NCBI GenBank assembly: GCA_964492615.1
Contig: CAZBKZ010000001.1
Location: 109,469-173,468, forward strand
Length of the DNA: 64,000 nucleotides
Direction of reading: 5' to 3'
From: JAABTH01 sp964492615
GTDB lineage: Bacteria; Bacillota; Dethiobacteria; DTU022
Shown: in pieces, positions 6,551 through 15,753 of the stretch
Position numbering within the stretch: the first letter of the stretch is position 1
Layout: the number at the start of each line of letters is the position of its first letter
Made by a program: the position numbers and the translations under genes
Notes under the pieces: model-generated
Seen by the model: only the letters and a program-made list of their open reading frames with translations
The model's database searches: none
Told to the model about the DNA's origin: nothing

Positions 6551-8641
6551 TCAGCTTCCGGATGCAACCGTTTCCACCCGGTATTCTTTTCGTTCAGAGA
6601 ATTCCTGCACTTTGCCTTCATTCCAGTTTCCAACCGGACGGTAATAACCGGTTATCCGGCTGTATGTTTCCACGGGTTGATCACAGTACGGGCAGTTAAC
6701 CTGTTCACCGCTCAGATACCCGTGGTTCCGACAGATCGAGTAGGTTGGGCTAAGGGTATAGTATGGTATTTCATAGTTTTCGGCAATTTTCCGAACAAGA
6801 CTTGCCGTCGATTTCCAGTCGGGCATCCGTTCGCCGAGAAATACATGAAAGACTGTTCCGCTTGTATACAATTTTTGCAACGGCTCCTGAATCTCCAGGG
6901 CATCGAAAAGGTCTTCTGAAAAATCAACAGGCAGGTGTGAACTGTTGGTGTAATAAGGGGCTTCTCCATCTGACCCGGCAGTAACAATATCCGGGTAACG
7001 ATTTAAATCATGTTTAGCCAAACGAAAAGATGTCGATTCAGCCGGGGTTGCTTCCAGGTTATATAAATCACCATATTGTTCCTGAAAAACGACCAGCCTT
7101 TCTCGCATATGCAAAAGCACCTCTCCGGCAAACTGTTGTGATTCGGATTGGGACAGATCAGAGCGCAACCATTTTGCATTCAGGCATGCTTCGTTCATCC
7201 CGATCAAACCAATAGTTGAAAAATGGTTTTTAAAAGTCCCGAGGTAACGCTTAGTATATAAATATAAACCGGCATCCAAGAAGCGGGTCACTACCTGCCG
7301 CTTTGTTTTCAGCGACCGGGCGGCAACATCCATCATTTTGTCAAGACGGCTGTAGAATTCTTCTTCCGAATCAGACAAGTAGGCAATTCTAGGCAGGTTC
7401 ACGGTTACTACACCAATTGAACCGGTACTTTCGCCACTGCCGAAATATCCACCACTTTTTTTCCGTAACTCCCTCAGGTCGAGGCGCAGGCGGCAACACA
7501 TGCTGCGCACATCGGAAGGCGACATGTCACTATTTACATAGTTTGAAAAATAAGGGGTCCCATACTTTGCCGTCATTTCAAAAAGCAAACGGTTATTTTC
7601 AGTTTCAGTCCAATCAAATTCACCGGTAATTGAATAAGTAGGAATAGGATACTGGAATCCCCTGCCCTCGGCATCGCCTTCAATCATCAATTCAAGAAAA
7701 GCCTTGTTTATAATATCCATTTCCGCCTGGCAATCACCATAGGTAAATTCCATCATTTTGCCGCCGACGATAGCCGGTTCATCTTTCAAATCGGGTGGAA
7801 CTGTCCAATCCAGGGTTATGTTGGAAAATGGCGCCTGCGTACCCCAGCGGCTCGGCGTGTTAACCCCGTAAATAAATGATTCAATACACTTTTTTACCTG
7901 ATCAAATTCAAGCCGGTCCGAGCGGACAAAGGGAGCAAGGTAAGTGTCAAAAGAGCTGAAAGCCTGGGCGCCTGCCCATTCATTTTGCATAATCCCCAGG
8001 AAGTTGACCATCTGGTTACAGAGTGTAGCCAGGTGTTTTGCCGGCGCAGAAGTAATTTTGCCGGCTACACCCCCCAAACCTTCATATATTAGCTGGCGTA
8101 AAGACCATCCGGCGCAATATCCGGTAAGCATAGAAAGGTCGTGGATATGCAAATCACCGTTTCGGTGAGCACCGGCTACCTCTTCGTCATAAATCTCAGA
8201 AAGCCAGTAATTAGCTGTGATAGCCCCACTGTTGGAAAGGATAAGCCCTCCCACTGAATAAGTAACAGTAGAGTTTTCCTTGACGCGCCAGTCTTCAACT
8301 TTAACATAATCATTTACAACTTTACTGTAATCCAGCAGCGTATTAACCGCATTACGCGCTTTTTCATGCTGTTTCCGGTATAAAATATAAGCCCTGGCCA
8401 CCCTGGTATACCCGGCCTGGATTAATACCACCTCAACAGCATCCTGAATTCTCTCAACAGAAATTATTCCTTCTTTTACATCAGGTTCAAATTCTGCCAC
8501 AACCCGCAGGGTCAGCAACTCCATTGATGAATCGTCAATGCTGGTATGCTGGGCATCAAAAGCTTTCTGCATGGCGTTACGAATTTTCTGCAGATCAAAA
8601 GAAACAGAGTGACCATCCCTCTTCTCAACAAAATATTGCAC
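6551..8641 (-). CDS. nrdD: Anaerobic (class III) ribonucleoside-triphosphate reductase
   Basis: 696 residues; makes deoxyribonucleotides using a glycyl radical. Seen: N-terminal ATP-cone (about 1-95, F-V-E-K-R-D-G-H-S-V-S-F), the catalytic barrel, a zinc-type C-x-x-H...C-P-Y-C cluster near 655-670, and the radical loop R-I-T-G-Y-Y-R-P-V-G-N-W-N-E-G-K near the end, with the radical Gly in the R-x-x-G turn. It starts at GTG behind AAAGGAGG. Known: the radical is installed by NrdG and destroyed by oxygen. It lies downstream of nrdG in one operon, 26 bp apart, controlled by the compact cobalamin riboswitch upstream. Inferred: used when B12 is too scarce for a class II enzyme encoded elsewhere. 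Confidence 0.95.
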   Translation of the reverse strand: MQYFVEKRDGHSVSFDLQKIRNAMQKAFDAQHTSIDDSSMELLTLRVVAEFEPDVKEGIISVERIQDAVEVVLIQAGYTRVARAYILYRKQHEKARNAVNTLLDYSKVVNDYVKVEDWRVKENSTVTYSVGGLILSNSGAITANYWLSEIYDEEVAGAHRNGDLHIHDLSMLTGYCAGWSLRQLIYEGLGGVAGKITSAPAKHLATLCNQMVNFLGIMQNEWAGAQAFSSFDTYLAPFVRSDRLEFDQVKKCIESFIYGVNTPSRWGTQAPFSNITLDWTVPPDLKDEPAIVGGKMMEFTYGDCQAEMDIINKAFLELMIEGDAEGRGFQYPIPTYSITGEFDWTETENNRLLFEMTAKYGTPYFSNYVNSDMSPSDVRSMCCRLRLDLRELRKKSGGYFGSGESTGSIGVVTVNLPRIAYLSDSEEEFYSRLDKMMDVAARSLKTKRQVVTRFLDAGLYLYTKRYLGTFKNHFSTIGLIGMNEACLNAKWLRSDLSQSESQQFAGEVLLHMRERLVVFQEQYGDLYNLEATPAESTSFRLAKHDLNRYPDIVTAGSDGEAPYYTNSSHLPVDFSEDLFDALEIQEPLQKLYTSGTVFHVFLGERMPDWKSTASLVRKIAENYEIPYYTLSPTYSICRNHGYLSGEQVNCPYCDQPVETYSRITGYYRPVGNWNEGKVQEFSERKEYRVETVASGS

Positions 8642-8667
8642 TCCCTTACCTCCTTTTAATCAAGCCT

Positions 8668-9432
8668 TTAGCTTACATTCCTTAACCGGACTTCCGCAGT
8701 TGAAGATTTTATATAATCAGCTAGTAAAATCATCTCACCTGGGGAATATGCAGTAAGAGATTTTTTATTATTGTAAAACGGTTCATAATCAGCCAGCACA
8801 GCTGGTTTATTTTGAAACCTTTGCAAAAACCAGGTTGTTGCAGGCTTAAGATTCAGCCTTCTCAGATCATTGGCCATCTGATACAGGTAATGACGGGGGT
8901 GCAATTCTTTAACCACAGTAGTACGTAGTTCATAATCCACACCGAAACAATTTAATATATCCAGACTCTGCTGCCAGGCCAGGTAATTATTCTCCGCTGC
9001 CTGCAAATTCTTCACGCCGGTGGTTTCTGCCCAACCGTCAAGACAGTTTTTATAATCGAGGGCAACATGGTCCACCAGCTCGTTCTGAATTACCTCTGCA
9101 AGACGCTGCGGAAGCAGCCCGTTTGTGTCAAGCTTTACCAAAAAGCCATTTTCTTTCAGTTTGCGGAGAAATTGCATAAGTCCATCCTGCATAAGCGGTT
9201 CGCCTCCACTTACCACTACCCCGTCCAGCAAACCCTTTCTCCTGTCCAAATAATTAAAGAATCCTTCGGTTGTTTTGTTTATTTCCGCTTCTTTCTTGAA
9301 AAAACCAGGCAAAACCATGCCCGGGTTATGGCAGTATGGGCAGCGTAGCTGGCATCCCTGGAAGAAGCAGAGGGCTGCAACTTTACCCGGAAAATCAAGC
9401 AGGGTTACATTATGATATCCGGCAATATACAA
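8668..9432 (-). CDS. nrdG: Anaerobic ribonucleotide reductase activating radical-SAM protein
   Basis: About 254 residues. Seen: L-L-D-F-P-G-K-V-A-A-L-C-F-F-Q-G-C-Q-L-R-C-P-Y-C-H-N-P-G, containing the C-x3-C-x2-C cluster that binds the radical-SAM [4Fe-4S] centre, and G-V-V-V-S-G-G-E-P-L-M-Q for SAM binding. Known: it abstracts hydrogen from the NrdD glycine to create the radical. AAGGAG lies nine bases before the TTG at 9432. An in-frame ATG at 9450 has no ribosome site, so the TTG is preferred. First gene of the nrdG-nrdD unit, behind a cobalamin riboswitch and terminator. Confidence 0.92.
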   Translation of the reverse strand: MYIAGYHNVTLLDFPGKVAALCFFQGCQLRCPYCHNPGMVLPGFFKKEAEINKTTEGFFNYLDRRKGLLDGVVVSGGEPLMQDGLMQFLRKLKENGFLVKLDTNGLLPQRLAEVIQNELVDHVALDYKNCLDGWAETTGVKNLQAAENNYLAWQQSLDILNCFGVDYELRTTVVKELHPRHYLYQMANDLRRLNLKPATTWFLQRFQNKPAVLADYEPFYNNKKSLTAYSPGEMILLADYIKSSTAEVRLRNVS

Positions 9433-9469
9433 GCAATCATTCTCCTTCATTTTGCATAATAATCAAGAT

Positions 9470-9499
9470 AAATGAAAACTGCACCCTTTCAGAGAGTGC
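9470..9499 (-). terminator. Intrinsic terminator of the nrdGD leader
   Basis: Seen on the minus strand: GCACTCT (9499-9493) pairs with AGGGTGC (9487-9481) with one G-T pair, followed by AGTTTTCATTT. It lies between the riboswitch and the nrdG start, as expected for B12-triggered termination. Confidence 0.6.
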
Positions 9500-9524
9500 A
9501 GAGAAAATATCTTCAGCAACACTT

Positions 9525-9644
9525 CTTTCCAGGCTCGGGAAAGCAACTCTGTGTTTCAATAAAGCAGGTGTCCGGACTCAAAGCATATGCTTTACACCGC
9601 AGCGGCTCTGTGCAGGATTGTCACCTGCTTTCCCTGACTTTATT
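9525..9644 (-). ncRNA. Compact cobalamin riboswitch controlling nrdGD
   Basis: Seen on the minus strand: closing helix AATAAAG (9644-9638) with CTTTATT (9564-9558). Between them lie AGGGAAAGCAGGTGACAATC, then CCTGCACAGAGCCGCTGCGG, then TGTAA, a short hairpin AAAGCATATGCTTT, and GTCCGGACACCTGC. This follows the cobalamin (btuB-type) core order GGGAA - GGTG..AAT.C - GC.GCGGTAA - CCGAAGACCTGC. The large P7-P12 peripheral domain is reduced to a 14-base hairpin, as in class II cobalamin RNAs. Downstream, CTTTCC/GGAAAG (9525-9543) forms a hairpin, and its GCTTTCCC complements the conserved GGGAAAGC (9634-9627). This offers a fold that competes with the aptamer. Confidence 0.85.
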
Positions 9645-9772
9645 AATTAGCTGAAGTGATGATAACACTATATATTGTGTTTAGTCAAGCAAAATTATCA
9701 ATATTTTGTATGCAAATGCTATTCTGCTTCAGACTTCACTGTTCCTGGCAACTGTAAAATCCCGTTAGCTTA

Positions 9773-10186
9773 TTAACCCTTCTGTTCTACTTCAGTAACA
9801 CATTCTGTTTTAATTTTCTCCACCAAAAACTGCAGGGCTTTAATAACATTAGGTCTGATATCTCCGCCTACCAGCAAGTACATAATATCATCGCCCACCT
9901 TGAGATGCCCCCGGTTAAGCCATGCCCTGATATAATATATGCCTTCCAGTTTATACGTTTCGGCAATTGCCTGATCGACCATATCCGCATCATATGAAAA
10001 CTCCATAACTCTTACTTCCGTACCGTCATCCAAGCCCTGCCTAACCTGTGCTTTTGGGGTTTGACGCACCGTTCCGTTGTGTATTAAAAACATACCCACT
10101 TTTGCTGCCGCCGGATCAGATTTGGCCTCTTTCAACCACTGATCGACCGAAGGCGGCATCTCATTCCTTTGATATTCAGGTTTCAT
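9773..10186 (-). CDS. MoaE-like protein lacking the usual active-site tail
   Basis: 137 residues. Seen: a MoaE-type core, Y-Y-I-R-A-W-L-N-R-G-H-L-K-V-G-D-D-I-M-Y-L-L-V-G-G-D-I-R-P-N-V-I-K-A-L-Q-F-L-V-E-K-I-K. Known: MoaE is the large subunit of molybdopterin synthase, which puts dithiolene sulfur on the Moco precursor. Canonical MoaE has V-H-R-x-G-x-L-x-x-G-E and ends the helix with L-K-x-x-x-P-I-W-K-K-E. Here the P-I-W-K-K-E segment is replaced by T-E-C-V-T-E-V-E and the protein stops soon after. Inferred: a variant or regulatory MoaE homologue; synthase activity is doubtful. No moaD lies next to it. Confidence 0.7.
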   Translation of the reverse strand: MKPEYQRNEMPPSVDQWLKEAKSDPAAAKVGMFLIHNGTVRQTPKAQVRQGLDDGTEVRVMEFSYDADMVDQAIAETYKLEGIYYIRAWLNRGHLKVGDDIMYLLVGGDIRPNVIKALQFLVEKIKTECVTEVEQKG

Positions 10187-10304
10187 AGCACTTTCTCCTT
10201 TTTAAACATCTTTTTCGCCCTTAGCTTTGTACAAATGGTAAATTTTAAAGAAATGCGAAGATTGTCAGGCTTTTATAAGAAATCATTTTTCCTCAAAAAC
10301 GGAT

Positions 10305-13300
10305 CTAACGATAGTAAGCCACGCCTGCTTCAAAAATACGCTGTTCTTTAATACCGGGTATATTTACTGTGAGCCCGTTTACTCCTCGTTCAGGATGGCC
10401 CATTTTACCAAAAACCCGCCCGCAGGGACTGGTCAACCCTTCCACTGCTCCAAGCGATCCGTTAGGGTTATAGTCAGAGTCGTAAGTGGGATTACCATTA
10501 AAATCAATATACTGGCTGGCTACCTGCCCTTTTTGGAAAAGAGTTTTCAGCTCATTATCATCTGCTGTGAAGCGCCCCTCGCCATGAGAAATAATAACTG
10601 AGTGCACATCCCCCGGTTTCAAATAAGCCAGCCAGGGAGTAAGGACCGAATTAATCCTGGTGTTAACTATGCGTGAAATGTGCCGCTCAAGACGGTTAAA
10701 ACTAAGGGTTGGTGAATTACTGCCCTGGCTTCTGAATTCTCCATATGGAATCAGGCCCGTTTTGATTAAAGCCTGAAAACCGTTACAGATACCGAGCATC
10801 AATCCATCCCGTTTTCTCAATAAAAGGTTTACCGCCTCCCGAAGGTAAGGATTGCTGAAAACTGCAGTTATAAATTTTGCAGTACCGTCCGGCTCATCCC
10901 CGGCGCTGAAACCACCCGGAATTACTACCATCTGCGCTTCATTAATTCTGCGGACCATCTCTGTTATCGATTCAGAAATCATGGCCGGTGTGAGGTTTTT
11001 AAAAACAAGCATGTCAACTGCTGCGCCTGCTTTTTCAAAAGCGCTTTCTGTCTCATACTCACAGTTTGTGCCGGGAAATACCGGGATAAAAACTGTCGGA
11101 CGGGCTACTTTAATAGTAGGTTTAGTGAGTCTCTCAGGGTTAATGCTATAGCTTTGAAGTAGAGGATGCCCTTCAACAGCAGTTTTCGCTATAACTGGGA
11201 ATACAGCTTCCAGTGGTTTCTTCCAGTAATCTACAGCTTCTTCAAGGGTTATTGATACATCGTTAATATGTATTGCCTTGTTATCAATTGTCTCTCCCAG
11301 CAGGTGGTAAGAAACCTCATTGCCAAGTTGCTTCAGGTTAGCCGCTCTTTTCAGTTCCAGAATCATCGATCCATAATGTGGGGCAAACAGTTCCTCCACG
11401 CTCTTATGAAATGCGGTAAATTTAAAGCCAATCCTGTTTCCAAAGCACATTTTACTAATTGCCGCCGCCGCACCTCCATTAGTAACAGTATGCGCGGCTA
11501 AAACTTCCCCGGAACGTATTAATTTATTTGCCAGAGTTAAGTTTTTCTGAAGAATATCAAAATCGGGCATTCCGTCGCACATAACCGGCGTTTCAAGCAT
11601 TATTACTTTGCTGCCGCATTCTTTAAACTCAGCCGAAACAATTTCTCTATGTGTAACCACGTTAACTGCAAAAGAAACCACTGTCGGTGGGATATCCAGA
11701 TCATTAAAAGAGCCGGACATGCTGTCTTTGCCGCTAACTGCAGGTATACCCAGTTTTTCCTGGGCGGTATAAGCACCAAGCAAGGCGGCAAAAGGTTTTC
11801 CCCATCGAGAGGGGTTCTCACCGGGCCCGGCAAAATACTCCTGTAGGGTGAGCCTGATCCGGCGGTAATCTCCACCCATTGCTACATTTTTGGTCACTGC
11901 TTCAATTACCGCGTAAAGCGCTCCCAGGTAAGGATTCCATTCCGCCAGGGCGGGATCAAAACCATACGTAACCAGGGTCGATAGCTCTGATTCATTCCTG
12001 AGAAGCGGAAGCCTGGCAACCATGCCTTCAGTTTCAGTATCCTGGTATTTCCCTCCGAGCGGCATCAAAATTGATCCGGCCCCAACCGTGCTGTCGAACA
12101 ACTCGATCAGCCCTCTCTGGCTGCAGACATTTAAATCCTGCAGGTTCGCTAGCCATGCTGCCTTTAGATCAGGCAGTTTATCCGTTATAGCCGCTGATGC
12201 ATTTTTAAAGTAATTATCCTTTTCACAAGGATTATCTATCTTGACAACAGTGTGTTTTCTTACTCCCCCGCTATCTAAAAAGTCACGGGCTAAATCGACT
12301 ATGGTCTCATTCTGCCAGCGCATTTTTAGCCGCTTACCTGCATTTACCCTGGCTATCGATGTACATTCAAGGTTTTCAGCTTCTGCCAGGGCGGTAAATT
12401 TTTGCTCATTCTCTGGACTTACAACCACTGCCATTCTTTCCTGGGATTCAGATATGGCAAGCTCCGTTCCGTCAAGGCCGGCATATTTTTGAGGTATGAC
12501 ATCCAGCTCTATCTCCAACCCCGAAGCCAATTCCCCCACTGCAACGGATACTCCCCCGGCGCCAAAATCATTTGCTTTCTTAATCAGTTTTGCCGCAGAA
12601 GGGTTTCTAAAGAGCCGTTGAAGCTTTCTTTCCTCGGGAGCATTACCTTTTTGCACTTCTGTTCCATGTTTTTCTATCGCCTCTTCAGTGTGCGGCCTGG
12701 AGGAGCCGGTAGCTCCACCACAACCATCGCGTCCGGTCCTGCCGCCAACAAGCAAAATTATATCGCCCTCTGCAGGACTTTCCCGGTGAACATTCTCTCT
12801 TGGCGCAGCTCCAATCACGAAGCCTATCTCCATCCTCTTAGCCACATACTTTTCATGGTAGAGTTCCTCAACCTGCCCTGTCGCCAAACCAATCTGGTTG
12901 CCGTAAGAGCTAAACCCCCTGGCTGCTTCTGTAGTAATCTTTCGTTGTGGCAGTTTGCCCGGCAGAGTATCTTTCAAGCTTGTCCGAGGATCACCGCTTC
13001 CCGTGATCCGCATCGCCTGGTAGGCATAAGATCGCCCGGAGAGAGGATCTCTGATACAGCCGCCTAAACAGGTGGCGGCTCCGCCATACGGTTCAATCTC
13101 AGTAGGGTGGTTATGCGTCTCATTTTTAAACATGATCAGCCATTCTTCTTTTTTACCATCAACAGAAAGCTCAGTGATTATGCTTGCCGCATTAACCTCC
13201 TCTGATTCCTCCAGGTCCTCAAGCAAGCCTTTTTTCCTCATACTCTTCATACAGATTGTAGCAAGGTCCATCAGGCACACTTCTGCCGGACGATCTTTGC

Positions 13301-14117
13301 TAACATTTAGATATTCGCGATCTTCCAGGTAATCATGGTAAGCCTGTCTGACAGGATTGTTTAATTTGCCTTCTTCAATCGTAACACTGTCGATTACTGT
13401 GTTAAAAGTACTATGGCGGCAATGATCAGACCAGTATGTATCTAGAACCTTTATTTCAGTGATAGTAGGGTCTCTTTTTTCTATATCCCGAAAGTAATCC
13501 CGGCAATAGATAAGATCCTGGATATCCATTGCCAGGTTAAGATTTTCATGCCAACAAACCAGGTTGCTATTATCACTCAGGCGAAAACCTTCGAGAGTTT
13601 CTATTTTCCCCGGACACTCAAACTCCATTGCCAGGCTTTCCGGCAACTCAAGGGAAGCTTCCCGGCACTCAACACTGTTTATACAGTATTCTTTTATCTT
13701 GACAAACTCATCTTCCGTTATATCGCCTTTAACAATAAAAACCTTTCTCCAATGCACAACCGGTCGTTCTCCGGCAGTAATAATCTGGGCACACTGGGCA
13801 GCAAAATCAGCTCTCATATCGTACTGACCGGGCAAATACTCAACGGCAAAGATACGATCATTTTGATCACATTCCGGTAGTTCATCATATGCCAAATCAA
13901 GAGGAGGTTCATAAAAAATACCCTTTCTTACCAGGGCAAATTCGTGATCGGATAAACCTGCCGTGTCATAACAGTTAAGAATTCTTACCTGCTGCAAACT
14001 GTCAATACCCAAATAATCAATTAGTTCACGGGTTAAAGATTCGCTCTCCAGATCAAAGCCCTTTTTCTTTTCTACATAAATGCGTTTGATTTTTTCCGCC
14101 AACAGATAATCACTCAC
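10305..14117 (-). CDS. purL: Phosphoribosylformylglycinamidine synthase, single-chain
   Basis: 1270 residues; converts FGAR to FGAM with ATP and glutamine in purine synthesis. Seen: an N-terminal PurS-like region, the linker D-T-Y-W-S-D-H-C-R-H-S-T-F, F-K-N-E-T-H-N-H-P-T-E-I-E-P-Y-G-G-A-A-T-C, G-A-G-G-V-S-V-A-V-G-E-L, and a C-terminal glutaminase domain (about 1000-1270) with G-T-N-C-E-Y-E-T and catalytic Cys in L-G-I-C-N-G-F-Q. Known: length and order match the clostridial single-polypeptide clade rather than separate PurS/PurQ/PurL. It is divergent from purF across a 200-bp region holding a perfect palindrome. Confidence 0.95.
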   Translation of the reverse strand: MSDYLLAEKIKRIYVEKKKGFDLESESLTRELIDYLGIDSLQQVRILNCYDTAGLSDHEFALVRKGIFYEPPLDLAYDELPECDQNDRIFAVEYLPGQYDMRADFAAQCAQIITAGERPVVHWRKVFIVKGDITEDEFVKIKEYCINSVECREASLELPESLAMEFECPGKIETLEGFRLSDNSNLVCWHENLNLAMDIQDLIYCRDYFRDIEKRDPTITEIKVLDTYWSDHCRHSTFNTVIDSVTIEEGKLNNPVRQAYHDYLEDREYLNVSKDRPAEVCLMDLATICMKSMRKKGLLEDLEESEEVNAASIITELSVDGKKEEWLIMFKNETHNHPTEIEPYGGAATCLGGCIRDPLSGRSYAYQAMRITGSGDPRTSLKDTLPGKLPQRKITTEAARGFSSYGNQIGLATGQVEELYHEKYVAKRMEIGFVIGAAPRENVHRESPAEGDIILLVGGRTGRDGCGGATGSSRPHTEEAIEKHGTEVQKGNAPEERKLQRLFRNPSAAKLIKKANDFGAGGVSVAVGELASGLEIELDVIPQKYAGLDGTELAISESQERMAVVVSPENEQKFTALAEAENLECTSIARVNAGKRLKMRWQNETIVDLARDFLDSGGVRKHTVVKIDNPCEKDNYFKNASAAITDKLPDLKAAWLANLQDLNVCSQRGLIELFDSTVGAGSILMPLGGKYQDTETEGMVARLPLLRNESELSTLVTYGFDPALAEWNPYLGALYAVIEAVTKNVAMGGDYRRIRLTLQEYFAGPGENPSRWGKPFAALLGAYTAQEKLGIPAVSGKDSMSGSFNDLDIPPTVVSFAVNVVTHREIVSAEFKECGSKVIMLETPVMCDGMPDFDILQKNLTLANKLIRSGEVLAAHTVTNGGAAAAISKMCFGNRIGFKFTAFHKSVEELFAPHYGSMILELKRAANLKQLGNEVSYHLLGETIDNKAIHINDVSITLEEAVDYWKKPLEAVFPVIAKTAVEGHPLLQSYSINPERLTKPTIKVARPTVFIPVFPGTNCEYETESAFEKAGAAVDMLVFKNLTPAMISESITEMVRRINEAQMVVIPGGFSAGDEPDGTAKFITAVFSNPYLREAVNLLLRKRDGLMLGICNGFQALIKTGLIPYGEFRSQGSNSPTLSFNRLERHISRIVNTRINSVLTPWLAYLKPGDVHSVIISHGEGRFTADDNELKTLFQKGQVASQYIDFNGNPTYDSDYNPNGSLGAVEGLTSPCGRVFGKMGHPERGVNGLTVNIPGIKEQRIFEAGVAYYR

Positions 14118-14290
14118 CTTATAACGAAATTTATTTCATTCCATCCACAACCAACTCCAACTATTTAAACTATTTTATCATAGTCCGATTAAGCTTATTA
14201 GTAATTCAAGCGAAAGGAATCCCTGCAACAGTTACTATTGGTATTACATCATAATTTAATTTTACTGCCCTGCTGCCAGAGGAACAATAA

Positions 14291-14319
14291 ACTTCATGTA
14301 GAATAATTCTACATGAAGT
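14291..14319. repeat. Perfect 14-bp palindrome between purL and purF
   Basis: Seen: ACTTCATGTAGAAT (14291-14304), one central A, ATTCTACATGAAGT (14306-14319). It lies 21 bp upstream of the chosen purF start and covers an upstream in-frame ATG. There is no following T run, so an operator or a 5' mRNA hairpin is more likely than a terminator. It does not resemble the PurR PurBox. Confidence 0.7.
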
Positions 14320-14339
14320 ATGACAGGGAAAACATCTGC

Positions 14340-15713
14340 ATGACTGCCGATCAGAAACCGCATGAGAAGTGCGGTATTTTTGCTGTCTGCGGTTATCATG
14401 GCCCTCTCTCTGCTGCTTACATTACCTACATGGGCCTTCTATCACTGCAGCATCGGGGTCAGGAAAGCGCAGGTATGGCCTATCTTGAAGAGGGGAACAT
14501 CTCCGCGTTAAAAGGGATGGGGTTGGTTGAACAGGCATTTAGCAACAAAATACTGGAGGAAATAGCTGCTCCCACTGTTATCGGGCATGTCCGTTATTCC
14601 ACAACCGGCCCCAGCCTTATTGCCAATGCCCAACCGCTTATAGCAAGAACAGCTGATCACCGGGGAATAGCCCTGGCCCATAATGGAAACCTGGTCAATT
14701 ACAGGAGCTTGCATGGCAGACTGCTGGAAGAAGGGCATATTTTCCACACTACCTCGGACACTGAAGTAATGCTTTTCTATATCCACCTTTTTCGACGGGC
14801 CGGGCTGGCTGAAGCTGTCTTAAAAACCATGGAGATTGTCAAAGGGGCTTATGCTGCTGTTGTCACTGACGGCAAAAAGTTAATTGCCTTTCGGGATCCC
14901 AATGGATTTCGACCCCTGGTGATTGGAGCCCTTGGTAGTGCTTTTATCATAGCTTCCGAAACTGCGGCCCTAGATACGGTTAATGCGCATCTTATCAGGG
15001 AAGTAGCGCCGGGTGAAATTATAACCGTGGAGCCGGGAGGGATGGTTTCAGTAAAAACTGCCAGATCATCCAACTCATCATTCTGTATTTTTGAGTACAT
15101 ATATTTTGCCCGCCCGGACAGTGTCTTCAATGGGATAAACGTGCACAATACCCGCAAAAGAATTGGCGCATTACTGGCCCGTCACTACTCCCCGGGGTTG
15201 GATATGGTTATTCCTGTGCCTGACTCGGGGATTTCTGCCGCTATGGGACTGGCTGAAGCACTGGGATTACCTCTAGAATGGGCAATACACCGAAACCCTT
15301 ACCTCGGCCGCACTTTTATTAAACCTGGACAGAATGAAAGGGAAATGGCAGTGCGCCTTAAATTAAGCCCGATCAGAGATATAGTAAAAGGCAAAAGAAT
15401 TATCGTGGTCGATGATTCCCTGGTCAGGGGTACTACCTGCCGCATACTGATCAAGCTGCTTTTTGCAGCTGGCGCATCAGAGGTTCATCTCTGTATTGCT
15501 TCACCACCTTTTAAGCATCCCTGCTATTTCGGTGTTGATATTCCTGCAACCGTTGAACTGAATGCATGCCGGGACAGTAGCAGCTCCAATTCCGCTTTCG
15601 GAGCAAATTCTCTGGTATTTGCCGAATCTCAAGATCTGTTCCAGGCTGCCGGTTTAAAACCGTCTCAGTTATGCAGTTCCTGTTTCACAGGCATTTACCC
15701 CGACCTGAAATAA
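14340..15713 (+). CDS. purF: Amidophosphoribosyltransferase
   Basis: 457 residues from ATG 14340; first committed step of purine synthesis (PRPP + glutamine to phosphoribosylamine). Seen: ten residues precede E-K-C-G-I-F-A-V-C-G, the Cys that becomes the N-terminal nucleophile after propeptide removal. Also seen: L-Q-H-R-G-Q-E-S-A-G, the PRPP loop V-V-D-D-S-L-V-R-G-T-T, and four-Cys-type positions including the C-terminal C-S-S-C for an Fe-S cluster, as in the Bacillus enzyme. The ATG at 14313 is in frame but lies inside the palindrome and lacks a ribosome site; 14340 has AGGG upstream. Divergent from purL. Confidence 0.95.
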   Translation: MTADQKPHEKCGIFAVCGYHGPLSAAYITYMGLLSLQHRGQESAGMAYLEEGNISALKGMGLVEQAFSNKILEEIAAPTVIGHVRYSTTGPSLIANAQPLIARTADHRGIALAHNGNLVNYRSLHGRLLEEGHIFHTTSDTEVMLFYIHLFRRAGLAEAVLKTMEIVKGAYAAVVTDGKKLIAFRDPNGFRPLVIGALGSAFIIASETAALDTVNAHLIREVAPGEIITVEPGGMVSVKTARSSNSSFCIFEYIYFARPDSVFNGINVHNTRKRIGALLARHYSPGLDMVIPVPDSGISAAMGLAEALGLPLEWAIHRNPYLGRTFIKPGQNEREMAVRLKLSPIRDIVKGKRIIVVDDSLVRGTTCRILIKLLFAAGASEVHLCIASPPFKHPCYFGVDIPATVELNACRDSSSSNSAFGANSLVFAESQDLFQAAGLKPSQLCSSCFTGIYPDLK

Positions 15714-15753
15714 CCATTCTTACAGAAATAGTTTGACCGGTTTAAACCTGAAT

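Noticed and set aside
12402..13067. 221-codon plus-strand frame inside purL
   Set aside because: Antisense shadow of a strongly conserved PurL region; no ribosome site or family match.
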